The position numbers and the translations under genes are program-made. From the NCBI GenBank assembly GCA_947095585.1, contig OX352762.1, positions 113,242,930 to 113,306,929 on the forward strand: a stretch of DNA of 64,000 nucleotides. Direction: 5' to 3'. This document shows positions 10,766 through 21,194 of the stretch, piece after piece. The number at the start of each line of letters is the position of its first letter. The stretch's first letter is position 1. The DNA is from Nephrocerus scutellatus. Its lineage: Eukaryota; Arthropoda; Insecta; Diptera; Pipunculidae. A model generated the notes under the pieces. The model made no database searches, was not told the origin of the DNA, and was given only the letters and a program-made list of their open reading frames with translations.

Positions 10766-12461
10766 AACGCAAAACGTCTGAAAGCTAAAGTGTATACTGG
10801 TAACAAGCAATAAATGTTACTGCAGAGAAAAGTCATATTAAATTACCAGTATATCTTACACTGTTTTTGCGTTATAAAGGATGGTATTTATTAATAAATG
10901 GGTTAAGAGCATAAGCTATTTCTGTATCTATGTAGAAAGCAGTAAAACTTTCACACCCATTTTCCTTAAACAAAATGAATAACAATTGTTTCCACTTTAA
11001 CGTAATGCATATGGTGTATAGCTTTAACGCAAAACAAAAGAGAGCTAGAATAATAGCAATTTCATTCTTAATTAGCCATCGACATCTTTCAAAAGAAATC
11101 AATCTATGTAATGCAATTATACAAAGTTCTCCCAATTTCTTTCAATCACAATCAATGAGCTTCATTTTGTAGTAAAGTTCATGTTTCGTTTCGATCGACC
11201 AATAGACAACTAATTTATCACATAATTTCTTCCGACATTCAGAGGGTGTCATGTCAACCAACCCCCATATGCGAAGCTATCTTTCTTCACACAGCATTCC
11301 TTGCTCCCACATTATTCGCCGCTGTCTGTCAGTAGGTTTTTTGGCAATACCAAATAATCAAATTGTAGAAAGGCACATCGTATCCAGTCCTTAGAAATCA
11401 TCATCGTTTTAGTGCTCCTCGACACTGTTGGCAAACAGCGTTTGTTTTTTGCATGCGTATGCTCGATAAATTCCAAGGCAACTACAGCTATCGAGAAATG
11501 TTTTTCTAACGTTCGCTATGGCCTTGAAAATTTATGAGCATTTCTCGTGATATATGGCATTTTCGCATGCCTTGGGGTGGAGAGGTCGTTAAAGTATACA
11601 TACCAAATAGTTGAAGGAGCATAACGGCGAGCATCAGTCGTATTGCAATGCTATGCAAATATTTATATGAAAATCTTCTGAAAGTAAATATTTTTAGTGA
11701 ATTCAACTTTTGAGGAATTTTAAATACAATTTCTATTCTGAACTTCTTTTTCAAATAAAGACACTTTTCTATTCAAACTAGGTACATACGAGATAGGTAG
11801 GTATAGTAGGATAGCAAACTGTTTCACTTGTTTGCTTCACTGTTCATCGCTATAACAATTTACGTTGCTCCTTAGGCCTTCCTTGTTCTTTTTTACGAAT
11901 TAATATGCTTTTCTAGGCTATAGCGATGGCATAAATGTGCGTGTCTGACTGCTGTACGAGAAGGAACTTTTGCGTGCTGAATATACCACCAAGAAGAACA
12001 TAATACGTATTATAATTAAATTCAAACAGAATTTGAAATGAAGCCCTTTTCGTTGGTTAGTTTGTTCGTTTCTGTATTATAACCTGATGGTGTATCCTCT
12101 ATGAAAATTTCACCACTTTTCAGGGATTTTCATATATGCATTTGGGTTTAACACATTTTGCCAGGTATTAGAAATCGGTACGAAATCGCATATTATGAAT
12201 AAGAAGATACAACACAAGACGATCTTTATCGTTATCATCATAACCACTGACTTGCCATCAAATCCTTGATAGAAATTATTTTTAATATTCATTCATTCGA
12301 AAAACACCAACCTTTCATAACAATATATATTTTTTTATAATATGTTTGCATCTTTTCATAACGACGAAGAAAGCAGCTAGTTAAACCCATGCAACATTAT
12401 CTGGTCATTGAAATGCCGTCGTGAAAATACTAGAATAGGCTTTGATCGGCTTAAAAGACGG
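10766..12461. other. unassigned AT-rich DNA
   Basis: About 1.7 kb without recognisable coding or repeat content. Open frames such as 10872-11135 and 11506-11754 (both minus) have no similarity I recognise and no splice context that would support an exon. Confidence 0.5.
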
Positions 12462-12462
12462 A

Positions 12463-12640
12463 TTTTTTTTTTATAATTTTTACGCAAGTTATTTGCACCC
12501 TTATAATGCTAAGCACAGCGTGGGCGTTAGATAATTAGATAAGAAGAAGAGAAGAGGAAAGGAGGATATGTCTTCGAACATGTGTCTTGAATGTCAGCGG
12601 ATTATACAGATGGGGAAACACAGAACTTGGTTATTTATTT
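12463..12640 (-). pseudogene. LINE family A copy 2, 3' end
   Basis: Matches the 3' end of copy 1 (5551-5740): the words CAGCGTGGGCGTT, GAGGAGATGT/AGGAGGATATGT and ATGTGTCTTGAATG appear in the same order, and both end in TTATAAAAAAA on the minus strand (T10 at 12463-12472 here). The open frame is frameshifted. The rest of this copy continues beyond the Helitron at 13660-14995. Confidence 0.72.
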
Positions 12641-12657
12641 TATTTACTAGTGAGTAC

Positions 12658-12673
12658 CCGTCAAAAATGACGG
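12658..12673 (-). other. Helitron 3' terminal hairpin
   Basis: Perfect 6-bp inverted repeat, CCGTCA-AAAA-TGACGG on the plus strand. It lies eleven bases inside the terminal CTAG at 12647-12650. Family knowledge: Helitrons end with a short hairpin 10-12 nt before CTRR, where rolling-circle replication stops. Confidence 0.8.
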
Positions 12674-12867
12674 AACTAACTTTTTTTCACCTGAGTCCCA
12701 ATGTAGAATTACTACTCAAAAAAATTTAAAGATAAGCAAGTTTTTGTTTTGGATAAAGATAAGTTCAAAAAATAGGCATATTCGCGTATTTCGTTCAGGA
12801 TTTCTTTAATTACACTCTTTTTTGTAATCATTCTCGAGTTCTTAAGTAAATCTCCTTGACAATCTGT

Positions 12868-13072
12868 ATTTTAAATTAAGACTTTTAAATTTTTATGATA
12901 TCTTCTTCGAGTTAAAGCGACATAGAAGTGTCCATGCGCGAAAACTGGCTCAGGAAGATATACACCGACATGATCAAAAGTCTGGCCTTGACTTTTGTTG
13001 ATGGTTATTGCAAAACCAAAAATCAATCGGAGCACCAAACGAACATGTAGCCGTGGGTCGAGAATATGAAAT
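12868..13072 (-). pseudogene. Helitron Pif1-like helicase C-terminal fragment
   Basis: The minus frame reads RLVLRLIFGFAITINKSQGQ, then TFDHVGVYLPEPVFAHG, then HFYVALTRRR. These match the last helicase motifs of Helitron RepHel proteins, whose usual forms are 'A.TINK.QGQ', 'V...L..P.F.HGQ' and 'LYVA.SR'. The open frame extends upstream to 13242, but that part is made of the 117-bp repeat and is not helicase. Rep and helicase motifs I-IV are absent. Confidence 0.85.
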
Positions 13073-13493
13073 ATGAACCAAATCCAACCATAAACACTTA
13101 TTTTCGTAAACATCTCTAGCGCCACCTTACGGGTGCAAAAGAACTTAAACTTCTCGGAGCACCAAAGAATCGTATAGTGTGAATATGAACCTAATCCAAC
13201 CATAAATACAAATTTTCGTAAATATCTCGACTCCAGCGCCACCTTACGGGTGCAAAAAAACTTAAACTTCTCGGAGCACCAAAGAATCGTATAGTGTGAA
13301 TATGAACCTTATCCAACCATAAATACAAATTTTCGTAAATATCTCGACTCCAGCGCCACCTTACGGGTGCAAAAAAACTTAAATTTCTCGGAGCACCAAA
13401 GAATCGTATAGTGTGAATATGAACCTAATCCAACCATAAATACAAATTTTCGTAAATATATCGATTCCAGCGCCACCTAACGAGTCAAAAAGA
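13073..13493 (+). repeat. 117-bp tandem repeat, 3.6 copies
   Basis: Copies start at 13073 (112 bp), 13185 (117 bp), 13302 (117 bp) and 13419 (partial). Copies 2 and 3 differ at only a few bases. The repeat's tail (CGGAGCACCAAA...GAATATGAAC) resembles the adjoining helicase-coding stretch at 13028-13080, suggesting the unit grew out of the element itself. 117 is a multiple of three. Confidence 0.93.
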
Positions 13494-13659
13494 AAACTGA
13501 AACCAAACGATCAAATGCTGTAAATATGGCTTCGATGTATATAGTGGTTTAGGCAGGATAAGGCGTCATAAAAGCGTTATATCCATACAGACAAACAAAC
13601 AGACAACGGCAGTTATGTTATTAGGCGAAATATATTGTACTTGCTGACTCAATTGTAGA

Positions 13660-14995
13660 CCCGTGGGCTTGTGTTCAGACCCGAGGTTGATGTTTGGGTG
13701 GGATGGACCTGAATTGAACACAGCTTATGGAAAACGCGATTAGTCGAAGTTTAATTTTATCAATTTTTTTTTCGATATGATTGACCCCAATAAGTTTAGT
13801 CGTTAGGGTCCCTTATCTGTCTAGCAAATGAAATGTGTTCTTGTTAGCACCTGACCAGAAAATACAGTTGTATTCAAGTTTTGAGCTTATATACACCTTA
13901 TAAATAATAGCTACATCTAAAGGAGGTAAGTACTTCTGGAAACGGTTTAGGAAATCTAAGCACTCCGCAGGATTTTTAGCGATGGCGAATATGTGGAGCT
14001 TGTTGCTTGTGCTCATTCTGTGAGTAACTAGTTTTTTTTCTATGTAAGTTTGGATAAACATATTTCGTTTAGACGATACAAGACAATAATGGATTTCGAA
14101 ACTTTAATTCAACTTGATTGTATAACTATATTGTGCATGTAATGTAACTTAACAAAATCGGTTTTTCAAGTTCCAGAATTAACTAGATTAGAAGCAACGG
14201 ACAATAAATCATTAATGAAAACGAGAAATAGCACCGGAAATAAGCCAGAGCCTTGAGGAACACCAGTGTTTGTGCTGAAAACATTTGATTTCAAACCGTC
14301 CAATATTTCCTGGTCAGAAACAAAGGTACTAATCCAATCAATCAGGGTTTGTTCGATGAGCTTGTTTTTGACAACAGGATTCGATGCCAGAGTGTAGATT
14401 GTAGAGTGCATTGGAGTGGAACTACTATAATTTCACCGAATACGTGATTAGAAGACGCTTTTCTGTTTGAGATATGACATCAAATCATACTGTAGTGCTG
14501 GTACTAAGGATTTTCCGTTATTTAAGGCAATGGATAAGTTGACGATTAATCAGCGATTTCACTACCTTTGAAGAAACTGACGTTTTCGTTATAGGTCGGT
14601 AAAAGATAGGAGACAAGGGACAGTCTGGATTTTCAACTTCTTTAAAACACTCGAGAAGAACTCGAACACACAACACCACTTCAAAACTTTTTGAGAGATA
14701 ACATCTGGTCATTGTGAAAGCTGAGATCAGTTAATGTATGACTAGGAAAGTACATCCGTTCCATAGAGAATTAAACTCTTGGTTGGTTCGCAACTAGCTA
14801 CTAGATATTATGCAACTAGCTACGAAATGTGGATCTAGCATACTGGCAATGTTTATAGAGTAACCGGTTAGGAAGTCAGAGCGTTGGAATTGACAATGGG
14901 AATTATTCTTAATTCGTTTGCAAATGACCAAAAAGGAATACATCCTTTGAGGCAATATAGTTTTTTTTGTCTTAGTTTCTGGTCATAGTCCAATT
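13660..14995 (-). pseudogene. LINE family A copy 2, RT part
   Basis: The RT linker begins near 14990 (a FWSFANE-like segment, compare FWSFVK at 29885-29905 in copy 3). It continues to 14890-14780 (linker), FYRPITKTSVSSKVVKSLIN (about 14550-14615) and TGVPQGSGLFPVLFLVFIND (about 14195-14260). The FADD block is missing because the frame breaks just after VASNLVNS. The C-terminal part (IFAIAKNPAECLDFLNRFQK, about 13925-13985; LEYNC.FWSGA) ends at LLDR near 13815. A degraded TKLIG-like continuation runs toward 13660, where the Helitron starts. The 3' end is on the other side of the Helitron at 12463-12640. Confidence 0.82.
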
Positions 14996-15299
14996 TGCTT
15001 TTCTAAGTACTGTTTACTGTTGTATTGCAATTAATAATAGAGTTTAGAGTTGTACTCCATCTAGTCTATCAGGAGTATCTGGATAAATACGATAGGTATA
15101 GTGTTTTCTCTTTAAACTTTACAGAATCTTTAACTTTGGTACGGGTTTTCAAATCAAAAATGTGTGAGAGTTTTTGAGTTTCTTTAGAAAACGTTATATT
15201 TTTGCTTCTTACAAAAAGCAGCATTCATGATGATAAAAACAAAAGAAAACCAAACGAAAAGAGGAAACTAGCAAAAAACCCAACCCAAAAAAATTAATA
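14996..15299. other. unassigned AT-rich DNA
   Basis: No coding or repeat content was recognised between LINE A copy 2 and the dispersed repeat. Confidence 0.4.
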
Positions 15300-15600
15300 A
15301 AATCGGGTTAATTTGAAATAAAAATATATATAGTATCCTCTGGACCTGATCAATTTTAAATTTTTATATAAAGTGTTGTCATGGGAGATATACATGTTTG
15401 CAAAGTTTGAATAAAATCTGTTTAGTTTTGAAGATAGTTATATAGGAGCCCCTCGACCCCGGGTACCAATCCCTTTTTTTTATATAGAAAGTGTTGTCAT
15501 CGGAGATACACATGTTTCCAAAGTTTAAATAATGTCGGGCTTTAGGAAGTGTATTAAAAGTTGATCACAAGATTCATCCAGCCTATGGCTCTCTATGGAA
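15300..15600 (+). repeat. dispersed repeat family copy
   Basis: Contains two sub-blocks with AGTGTTGTCAT, GAGATA(C/T)ACATGTTT and CAAAGTTTGAATAAAAT-type words, an intervening G/C patch (CCCCTCGACCCCGGG), and a GAAGTGTATTAAAAGTTGATCA end. This is the same order as at 3415-3838. Confidence 0.75.
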
Positions 15601-16780
15601 TATAGAATTAAAAAATCTTTGGCTTGATAGCTTTCCTAAGGTTTGGTATGGGGTGAAATTGCTGCAAAAAAGAAAACATTAGAAGTAAAATCCATTACAC
15701 GAATGCAAGCATTTTATTGTGTTCAAAGAATTTTTCGTTTAAAAAGTAAGTGATCTTGAAAGTAAGTTAATATTTAACTTAAAATTTAATTAAAATTCTT
15801 GGAAAATTTCTTTTGATTAAGCCAAAGAAGTATTTACTATGCCAGTGAAATCAGCGGCTTCTTTTCACACCTTAAAGTTCATGATGATAACAAATCGTTT
15901 GATAAGTTTTCATTTATGTAATATTGTGAAAGAACGATTTTAATTAGTTCATCCCAGTATACGATAAGGAGCTCTTGATTAAATGACTTTTTTGATAATG
16001 TCATAAAAGTTTATGTAATGTTCTTGTTTTGGTTTAATTCGTCGACTTTTCATTTCAATCAAACTAAAGACATCGCACCACACACACTAAGTGTAAATTT
16101 TAATTACTTTTGCCAAGACGAATGAATAATCTTTGAATTAGTTATACAAAAGTACTCGTATGTGTGCCCTGCAAATATCATTTGCTTTACTGCTAAAATA
16201 TTCATTCTCCGACAAGAAACCAAAAGAAGCCAGTTGTGTTTAACAAATTCAAATGCCTCTTGGGCCACGTCGTTTTATTTATCTGTATTTTGTGTAGGTT
16301 TGCATATGTATATGGTACATGTTCTTATATGGAGGAAGGATTTCAATTTAATAGCAATGCTAATAAATTGAAAACGCATCTCAGTGTACCTGCTGTATGC
16401 AATAAGAAAATTAAGGATCAAAAAGGTACTTGGAAAAGGATCTGAAAATGAAGTGATTTATTGTTAAGGTATGGAGGTATCTTTGCACGATGATGCCATT
16501 TACGGCAGAAACGAGCACGCAGGATTTACCTTAAAATAGGTATTACGTTGGCTTACGTAAATTCTCCTATATGCGATTTTAAGCGAGTGCAGTTCTTGTA
16601 CAAACTGCTGCTATAACGTACACAGCTAAAGAACTCATTTATTTTGAATATTTCAATTAAAGAAAGCTCTTTACAGAACACCAGTTTTAAAAGAAGAATA
16701 AAAATGAGCTTTATGTTTTGTATGTTTAATATATCTTTGTATTTTGAATTGAATGAGGAACCAATTTTGGATCTTCTGCT
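15601..16780. other. unassigned AT-rich DNA
   Basis: Open frames at 16162-16445 (plus) and 16553-16792 (minus) are not recognisable and mostly overlap antisense frames. No repeat copy or RNA gene was seen. Confidence 0.45.
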
Positions 16781-16784
16781 GGCA

Positions 16785-17480
16785 GACGTCACGAATTTTG
16801 TTTTGCTCTCATTTATGTACAGCCCCAGATTTCGTGCCGCCCGCTCGATTTGGATTCAAAGCTTCTTGTATAGCTCTTGCTTTTCTATGAAGTCAATATT
16901 GTATGCGTATGCCAGTATCTGCATGGACTTATAGAGGATTGTTCCTCTCGCTATTTCATCTAGGTCTCGGATCTCTTTCTCCAACGCCAAGTTGAAGAAT
17001 ATTTAATGGGCTTGATAGTGATCCGGATGTATTTACCATGGGTTATGGTCATCCTACATAGTCGTTTTATTTAGGATACTGAATTCTTTTATAGATTTAC
17101 TCAAGCCTAGGCGGCTTTAAAGTCTATGAACAGGGGGCTTAATAAGCTTTGGAAATCAAGACATTTTTCATCGCCTGCCTAAGAGTAAAAATTTGATCAG
17201 TTGTTGATTTGCATGGGATGAAGGTAATATTGACTTCAACGCTATTCCATCTTAAAGGATAGAGGAGAAGGTGCGGTACTCCCTAAATTTATATCGGTAT
17301 CTCCTTTCTTATAGATGAATTACTGGTTGCCTCTTGTACAGATTTTTGGTATCGTTTGCTTCTCCCATTGTTGAACTATTACTTTATTAGTTGCTTGTTA
17401 TAATGCAGGCCCCAGCTCCGCTGGTATGCAATCTGGAGTCGAGGCTGTTTTATTTTTATGTCGATTTATAGCTCTGTTAA
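16785..17480 (-). pseudogene. RTE-type LINE, RT N-terminal half
   Basis: Nucleotide similarity to the fuller copy at 34170-34600 is obvious: shared words include TTGTTCCTCTCGC, GGGCTTGATAGT.ATCCGGAT and GGCGGCTTTAAAGTCTA. On the minus strand, TLRQAMKN (about 17180) and an IYKKGDTDI segment (about 17300) correspond to 'TLRQVMEK' and 'IHKKGDITK' of the other copy. The region upstream resembles 'PAEL' with the RT entry. Stops and frameshifts are dense. The C-terminal half and endonuclease are missing. Confidence 0.75.
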
Positions 17481-17804
17481 CTATAAAATAGATTTACCAA
17501 TCTTATATCTCTTAATAAATAAAATTTAGGTAGAAATTAAGGAACAATTTAACATCCGATTAAAAAAATCACTTTAATCAAATGTTTACTACTTTTCTAA
17601 TTACATATACACGTTATGTATATATAAAGTGACTTTATTTTTAATGAACCTTAATGATGTGGATGACATTGTGTAGATAGGTTTGTCGTTTTCACACTTA
17701 AATAGATATAGCAAAACTTCATTTTCCTAAATTAGAAGTAAAAAGTGGTAAAAACTATTCAAATTAAAATGTTAGCAAAACAAATATAATTATACCTTTA
17801 GCTT
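17481..17804. other. AT-rich spacer
   Basis: No recognisable content between two LINE relics of opposite orientation. Confidence 0.4.
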
Positions 17805-18660
17805 TACTTTCCCTTTACTATAAGGAGTACACAAGAGTAGCATTCCTAGATATTGACGGAGCTTTTAAAAAACGTCTACACATCTGCGATCGTGGTTGCA
17901 CTGTCTGCTGGAGTGTAGACGACTTGGCGAACTGATTAATATTTTGCTCACAATCAAAATTGGATTTGACGTCTGCCAGAAGATCTGTCTGCAGAGGAAC
18001 CCCGCAGGTGGAGTTCTATCCCACCTTATATGGAAGTTAGTGGTGAATGATCTGTTACTTCATCTGAAAAGGAAGGGCTGCGTAGTGATCGCTTGTGCGG
18101 ATGACATTGCTATTGCCGTTTCAAGCACACTAATGCATCAGCTCGTTGCAGTTTAGGGGTAAACTCCAACAAACTGAACATGTCCTCTTTACAAGGAAAT
18201 ACAAAAACCCGCATTGAGGCACTCCCTCTAATTAAGGGGTTAGTTTAACTTTCTCTGATAAAGCTAAATATCTGGATCTTATTCCGGATAAAAAGCATAA
18301 AAATAAAAAGTTCGTAAAGCCACAGCGGTACTCTTCACATGCAAAAAAGCTATTGGAAATAACTGGGGTCTCCGACTTCATATCACTCATTGGCTAAATG
18401 GCGAAGCAGTTTAACAATTACCTGTGGTAAGTGCCGGGGCATAGATACATTTCGGCAAACTGTAAGGCTTATGAGCTCGCCAAACATGGACCTACATTGC
18501 CTCAAAAAAGATTGCACAAAGATGGAGCAACTCTTGGCGTATTTCTAATTGACTTCTGCAGAAGAGGAAGAGAAAAATACCACTCTCCACCCAGAAGTAT
18601 CCTTTTATAATGACCTTATATGTATGACGAATAGTGCCATTAGTAGTCTTTTGCGCCTTA
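17805..18660 (+). pseudogene. RNase H-bearing LINE relic with RT catalytic block
   Basis: The relic starts at RT motif A (RVAFLDIDGAF, about 17837-17870). GTPQ.. then frames with GGVLSHLIWKLVVNDLLLHL (about 18008-18067) and the catalytic ACADDIAIAV (18091-18120; the usual family form is YADD). A degraded thumb follows (NPNKTEHVLFTRKYKN-like, 18165-18210). A deletion then joins to the end of an RNase H domain (VPGHRYISANCKAYELAKHG, about 18430-18490). Several frameshifts separate these blocks. The GGVLSHL..LVVNDLL wording places it near the family of the copy at 48575-50070. Confidence 0.83.
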
Positions 18661-19960
18661 TACGAAGCTCATAATGGTTCAACAAGTAAGGGGAAAATAA
18701 TTTTCTCCGTCCGTGTGGTTTTACAATAAGCGTTTTTTCCACTTTACTTTTGGTGTTTTATTTTGGTATTTGTTATTACTATTTACAACGAACTTTTGTA
18801 TTTTAGTGACAAACTGCTATACTATTAAACATTGCATCAAATAAATGTTCGAATATGCCCTATAAAAAATTATCTTTTATATCATAAACATACCCCACAT
18901 AACACCCGACCTTTGCAGCAGTTAAGTCCTTGTTAACACAGTGACATCAATTGGCCTCCGGAATTATTCGGTTAATTGCTTTTGCCACTTAAGTTCACAC
19001 CAACAAAATATAAACAATAAAAGTTTAACGTACAACGTATTCAAGAGTTGCGCTCACCCTTGCAAGCCAATTGGTATAAGTGTGTAGCTTTTATATGTAT
19101 GCCACTTGATCTAGGAGAATTCTGACATAACTGGTTTATTCAGTTTATTCTCACGGAGGAGTTTGATGTACAAGTTAATTATTTTCGGACAAAAGTTTGT
19201 GCGTAAAATTAAATAACGTCACTAAGATTACAACTTTTCATCCTTTTGACATTTTACTGCACGACTGATATGCATGTGTTTATGGCTATATCTGCTAAAC
19301 AAATTTGTTAATTATGCTCATTTAAGTGCACATGCTTCCAACACAAAATGCGCACATTTTCATTAAGCGATTGTGTTTTATTGAGCAATATACACCTGAA
19401 CAAATTATATTAATTTAAAATTCACTTTATTACCAAAATTGTGCGTTAAGGTGCTACACAAGAAGGCTGTAGGCGCTCGAATACTAAATTTGCATGTTGA
19501 GAAGTAATCGTAATGTTGTAAAAAACTAGTATTTGGAATCAGGTCGAAGAAGAATATTAGGAAAATTGACTGAGAGATATAAGCCGCCACATTCACAAAG
19601 TTAAACAAAATGGTTTCGTTCAGCATAATAATAAATAAATGAATAAATTAAGGAGATTTTTTAAGAATGGTGGTAAGAAAATTATGTGCTTTTAGAATAT
19701 CGTTTAACCCTTATTGAATTTTCAACATTTATATACTATAATGGTACCCATGTACTTATGTACGAAAACGGCGTCGCTTTTCTGCAATTATACATTTCCT
19801 ATAAAATAAGTGTTTATTTAGACAGTCGCTTAAAATTTATCTTTTAACGCCAAGGAGTGCTGAGATCAATACCTTCATGTGCCCTTGAGGTAATGCTGTA
19901 CTTACTCCAGTAGTCATATAACAGGTAACTGGAAATGTATTCAGACAGAATACACAAATC
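18661..19960. other. unassigned AT-rich DNA
   Basis: No recognisable element or gene. The open frame at 19405-19626 (minus) has no similarity I know. Confidence 0.45.
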
Positions 19961-19964
19961 GCTA

Positions 19965-21190
19965 TAGGAAAAGAACGAGAAAATTTACACTATACGCTTT
20001 ACCTGTTCTATACTTCAACAAGAGTTTTCAGACCGTCCGTCCAAAGAATGCTGGAGAGATGGCTCTATACAGGAAGTCGAAGCAGCAACGTTCTTAATCG
20101 ACGGGTCCAAGCTTGAGTGTATAGAAGTGGCTGTAATATCTCCTGTGAAAAACATGTAGCGTGAGCATTTACGTTCGTCTCTCTGACTATTGCAGCGTTT
20201 ATAAGACTGAGGTGATAATGATTAAGGATTCATTGACCTGACTGAAATATAATATAATATCCACAACTGATATTGTAATCTAGTATACAGTCAAACAGCA
20301 ATCAAAGCACAGGAAAAAGTTTCACTGACGTCAAGGGTGGCGTTGAGCGAAAATTTCGACATCCGTATAGTATAGGTGATTGGTCCCTTTGACAACATTG
20401 GAAAGTGCGAGAAGACAGACGATCTGGCTAGAAACGGCACAAAACTTAAACTGTGGGAAGACAAATATCCACGGTTAAGTTTATGCTTCAGAAAAAGGCG
20501 GAAACAAAAACAAATGAGGAGTAGACGTACCTCATATATTATACCAAAATAAGCTTAGCCAACACTGAGAGGATCTAGAGCAATGATTTCCCTTAAAGAA
20601 TAAATCTGAGAATGATCACAGGATTTCTAACAGGACACTTTCTTTCCGACAAGAAGCATGGTTCTTAAATTTAATTCATCATCATCATATTTGGCTCTAC
20701 AACCGGGGTCCGGTCCTGGCCTCCCGTGGGTTATGTAATAATAATTTTATACAGGCGAGGTAATTGGCCTCGCACCAACCTTACTTTGCAGGGAGGAAAA
20801 TTACCGGCGGCCACCACGTGGAGGTTTGATAGCACTTCCACCAGTCAGAGATAGTTACGGCCACCTGCAATTCTATAGCATTCTGTGTTATTCCTCCTAT
20901 TCTGCTGATGGCAGAATTAATTAATTAATTTAAATTAAATTACTTCTGTAAAAACTGTAATGACGCCGAGGAAGACACACTAGCCCACTTCCTGTGCTAA
21001 TGCACGGCTCTTGCATGCAGAAAGCAAAAACTTTTGGAATACTATACAATTAACAACTCGGTTATCCAAATGTGTATAGTACAAAACATCCTGAGATTTA
21101 TTAAGAGCTTAAATTGAACTCTATAAAAGGGGAAATGTCATGATCCTATGGTACCATAATGGATCATCACCGACCTATGTGGCCGAATGC
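19965..21190 (+). pseudogene. RNase H-bearing LINE, C-terminal part, split by an insertion
   Basis: Codes for a decayed RNase H: ATFLIDGSKLE (about 20086-20118), SDYCSVYKTEVIMIKDS (about 20180-20230), and GKCEKTDDLARNG (about 20400-20440) for the last conserved aspartate region. The terminal cysteine-rich motif CKNCNDAEEDTLAHFLC.C (about 20948-21005) follows only after a foreign block at 20677-20935. The reading up to 20670 (INLRMITGFLTGHF) and after 20940 belongs to one ancestral protein. RT is absent. Confidence 0.78.
20677..20935 (-). mobile_element. 5'-truncated RTE 3' end inserted in LINE
   Basis: On the minus strand the last ~45 coding bases read REARTGP, then with one small slip a KYDDDE-like tail and (ATG)n. 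The copy at 33485-33530 ends the same way. Shared words are ATCATCATATTTGGCT and ACCGGGGTCCGGTCCTGGC. The flanks TTAAATTTAATT (left) and TTTAAATTAAATT (right) may be a target-site duplication. It interrupts an RNase H LINE just before its cysteine motif. Confidence 0.68.
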
Positions 21191-21194
21191 AGCC

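Larger units (their letters stand above)
12647..13640 (-). mobile_element. Helitron derivative inserted in LINE A copy 2
   Basis: The 3' terminus is textbook. On the minus strand a hairpin (6-bp stem CCGTCA/TGACGG, 4-base loop) is followed by eleven bases ending CTAG, and the next base is T, as expected for insertion between A and T. Upstream lie a Pif1-type helicase C-terminus (12868-13072) and 117-bp tandem repeats. The 5' end near 13640 was not pinned down; a (CAAA/CAGA)n run at 13580-13605 may be subterminal. At about 1 kb it lacks the Rep domain and most of the helicase, so it is a deletion derivative. Confidence 0.75.

Noticed and set aside
12871..13242. 123-codon open frame as an intact protein
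   Set aside because: The upstream third is translated 117-bp repeat, and only the last part is Helitron helicase.
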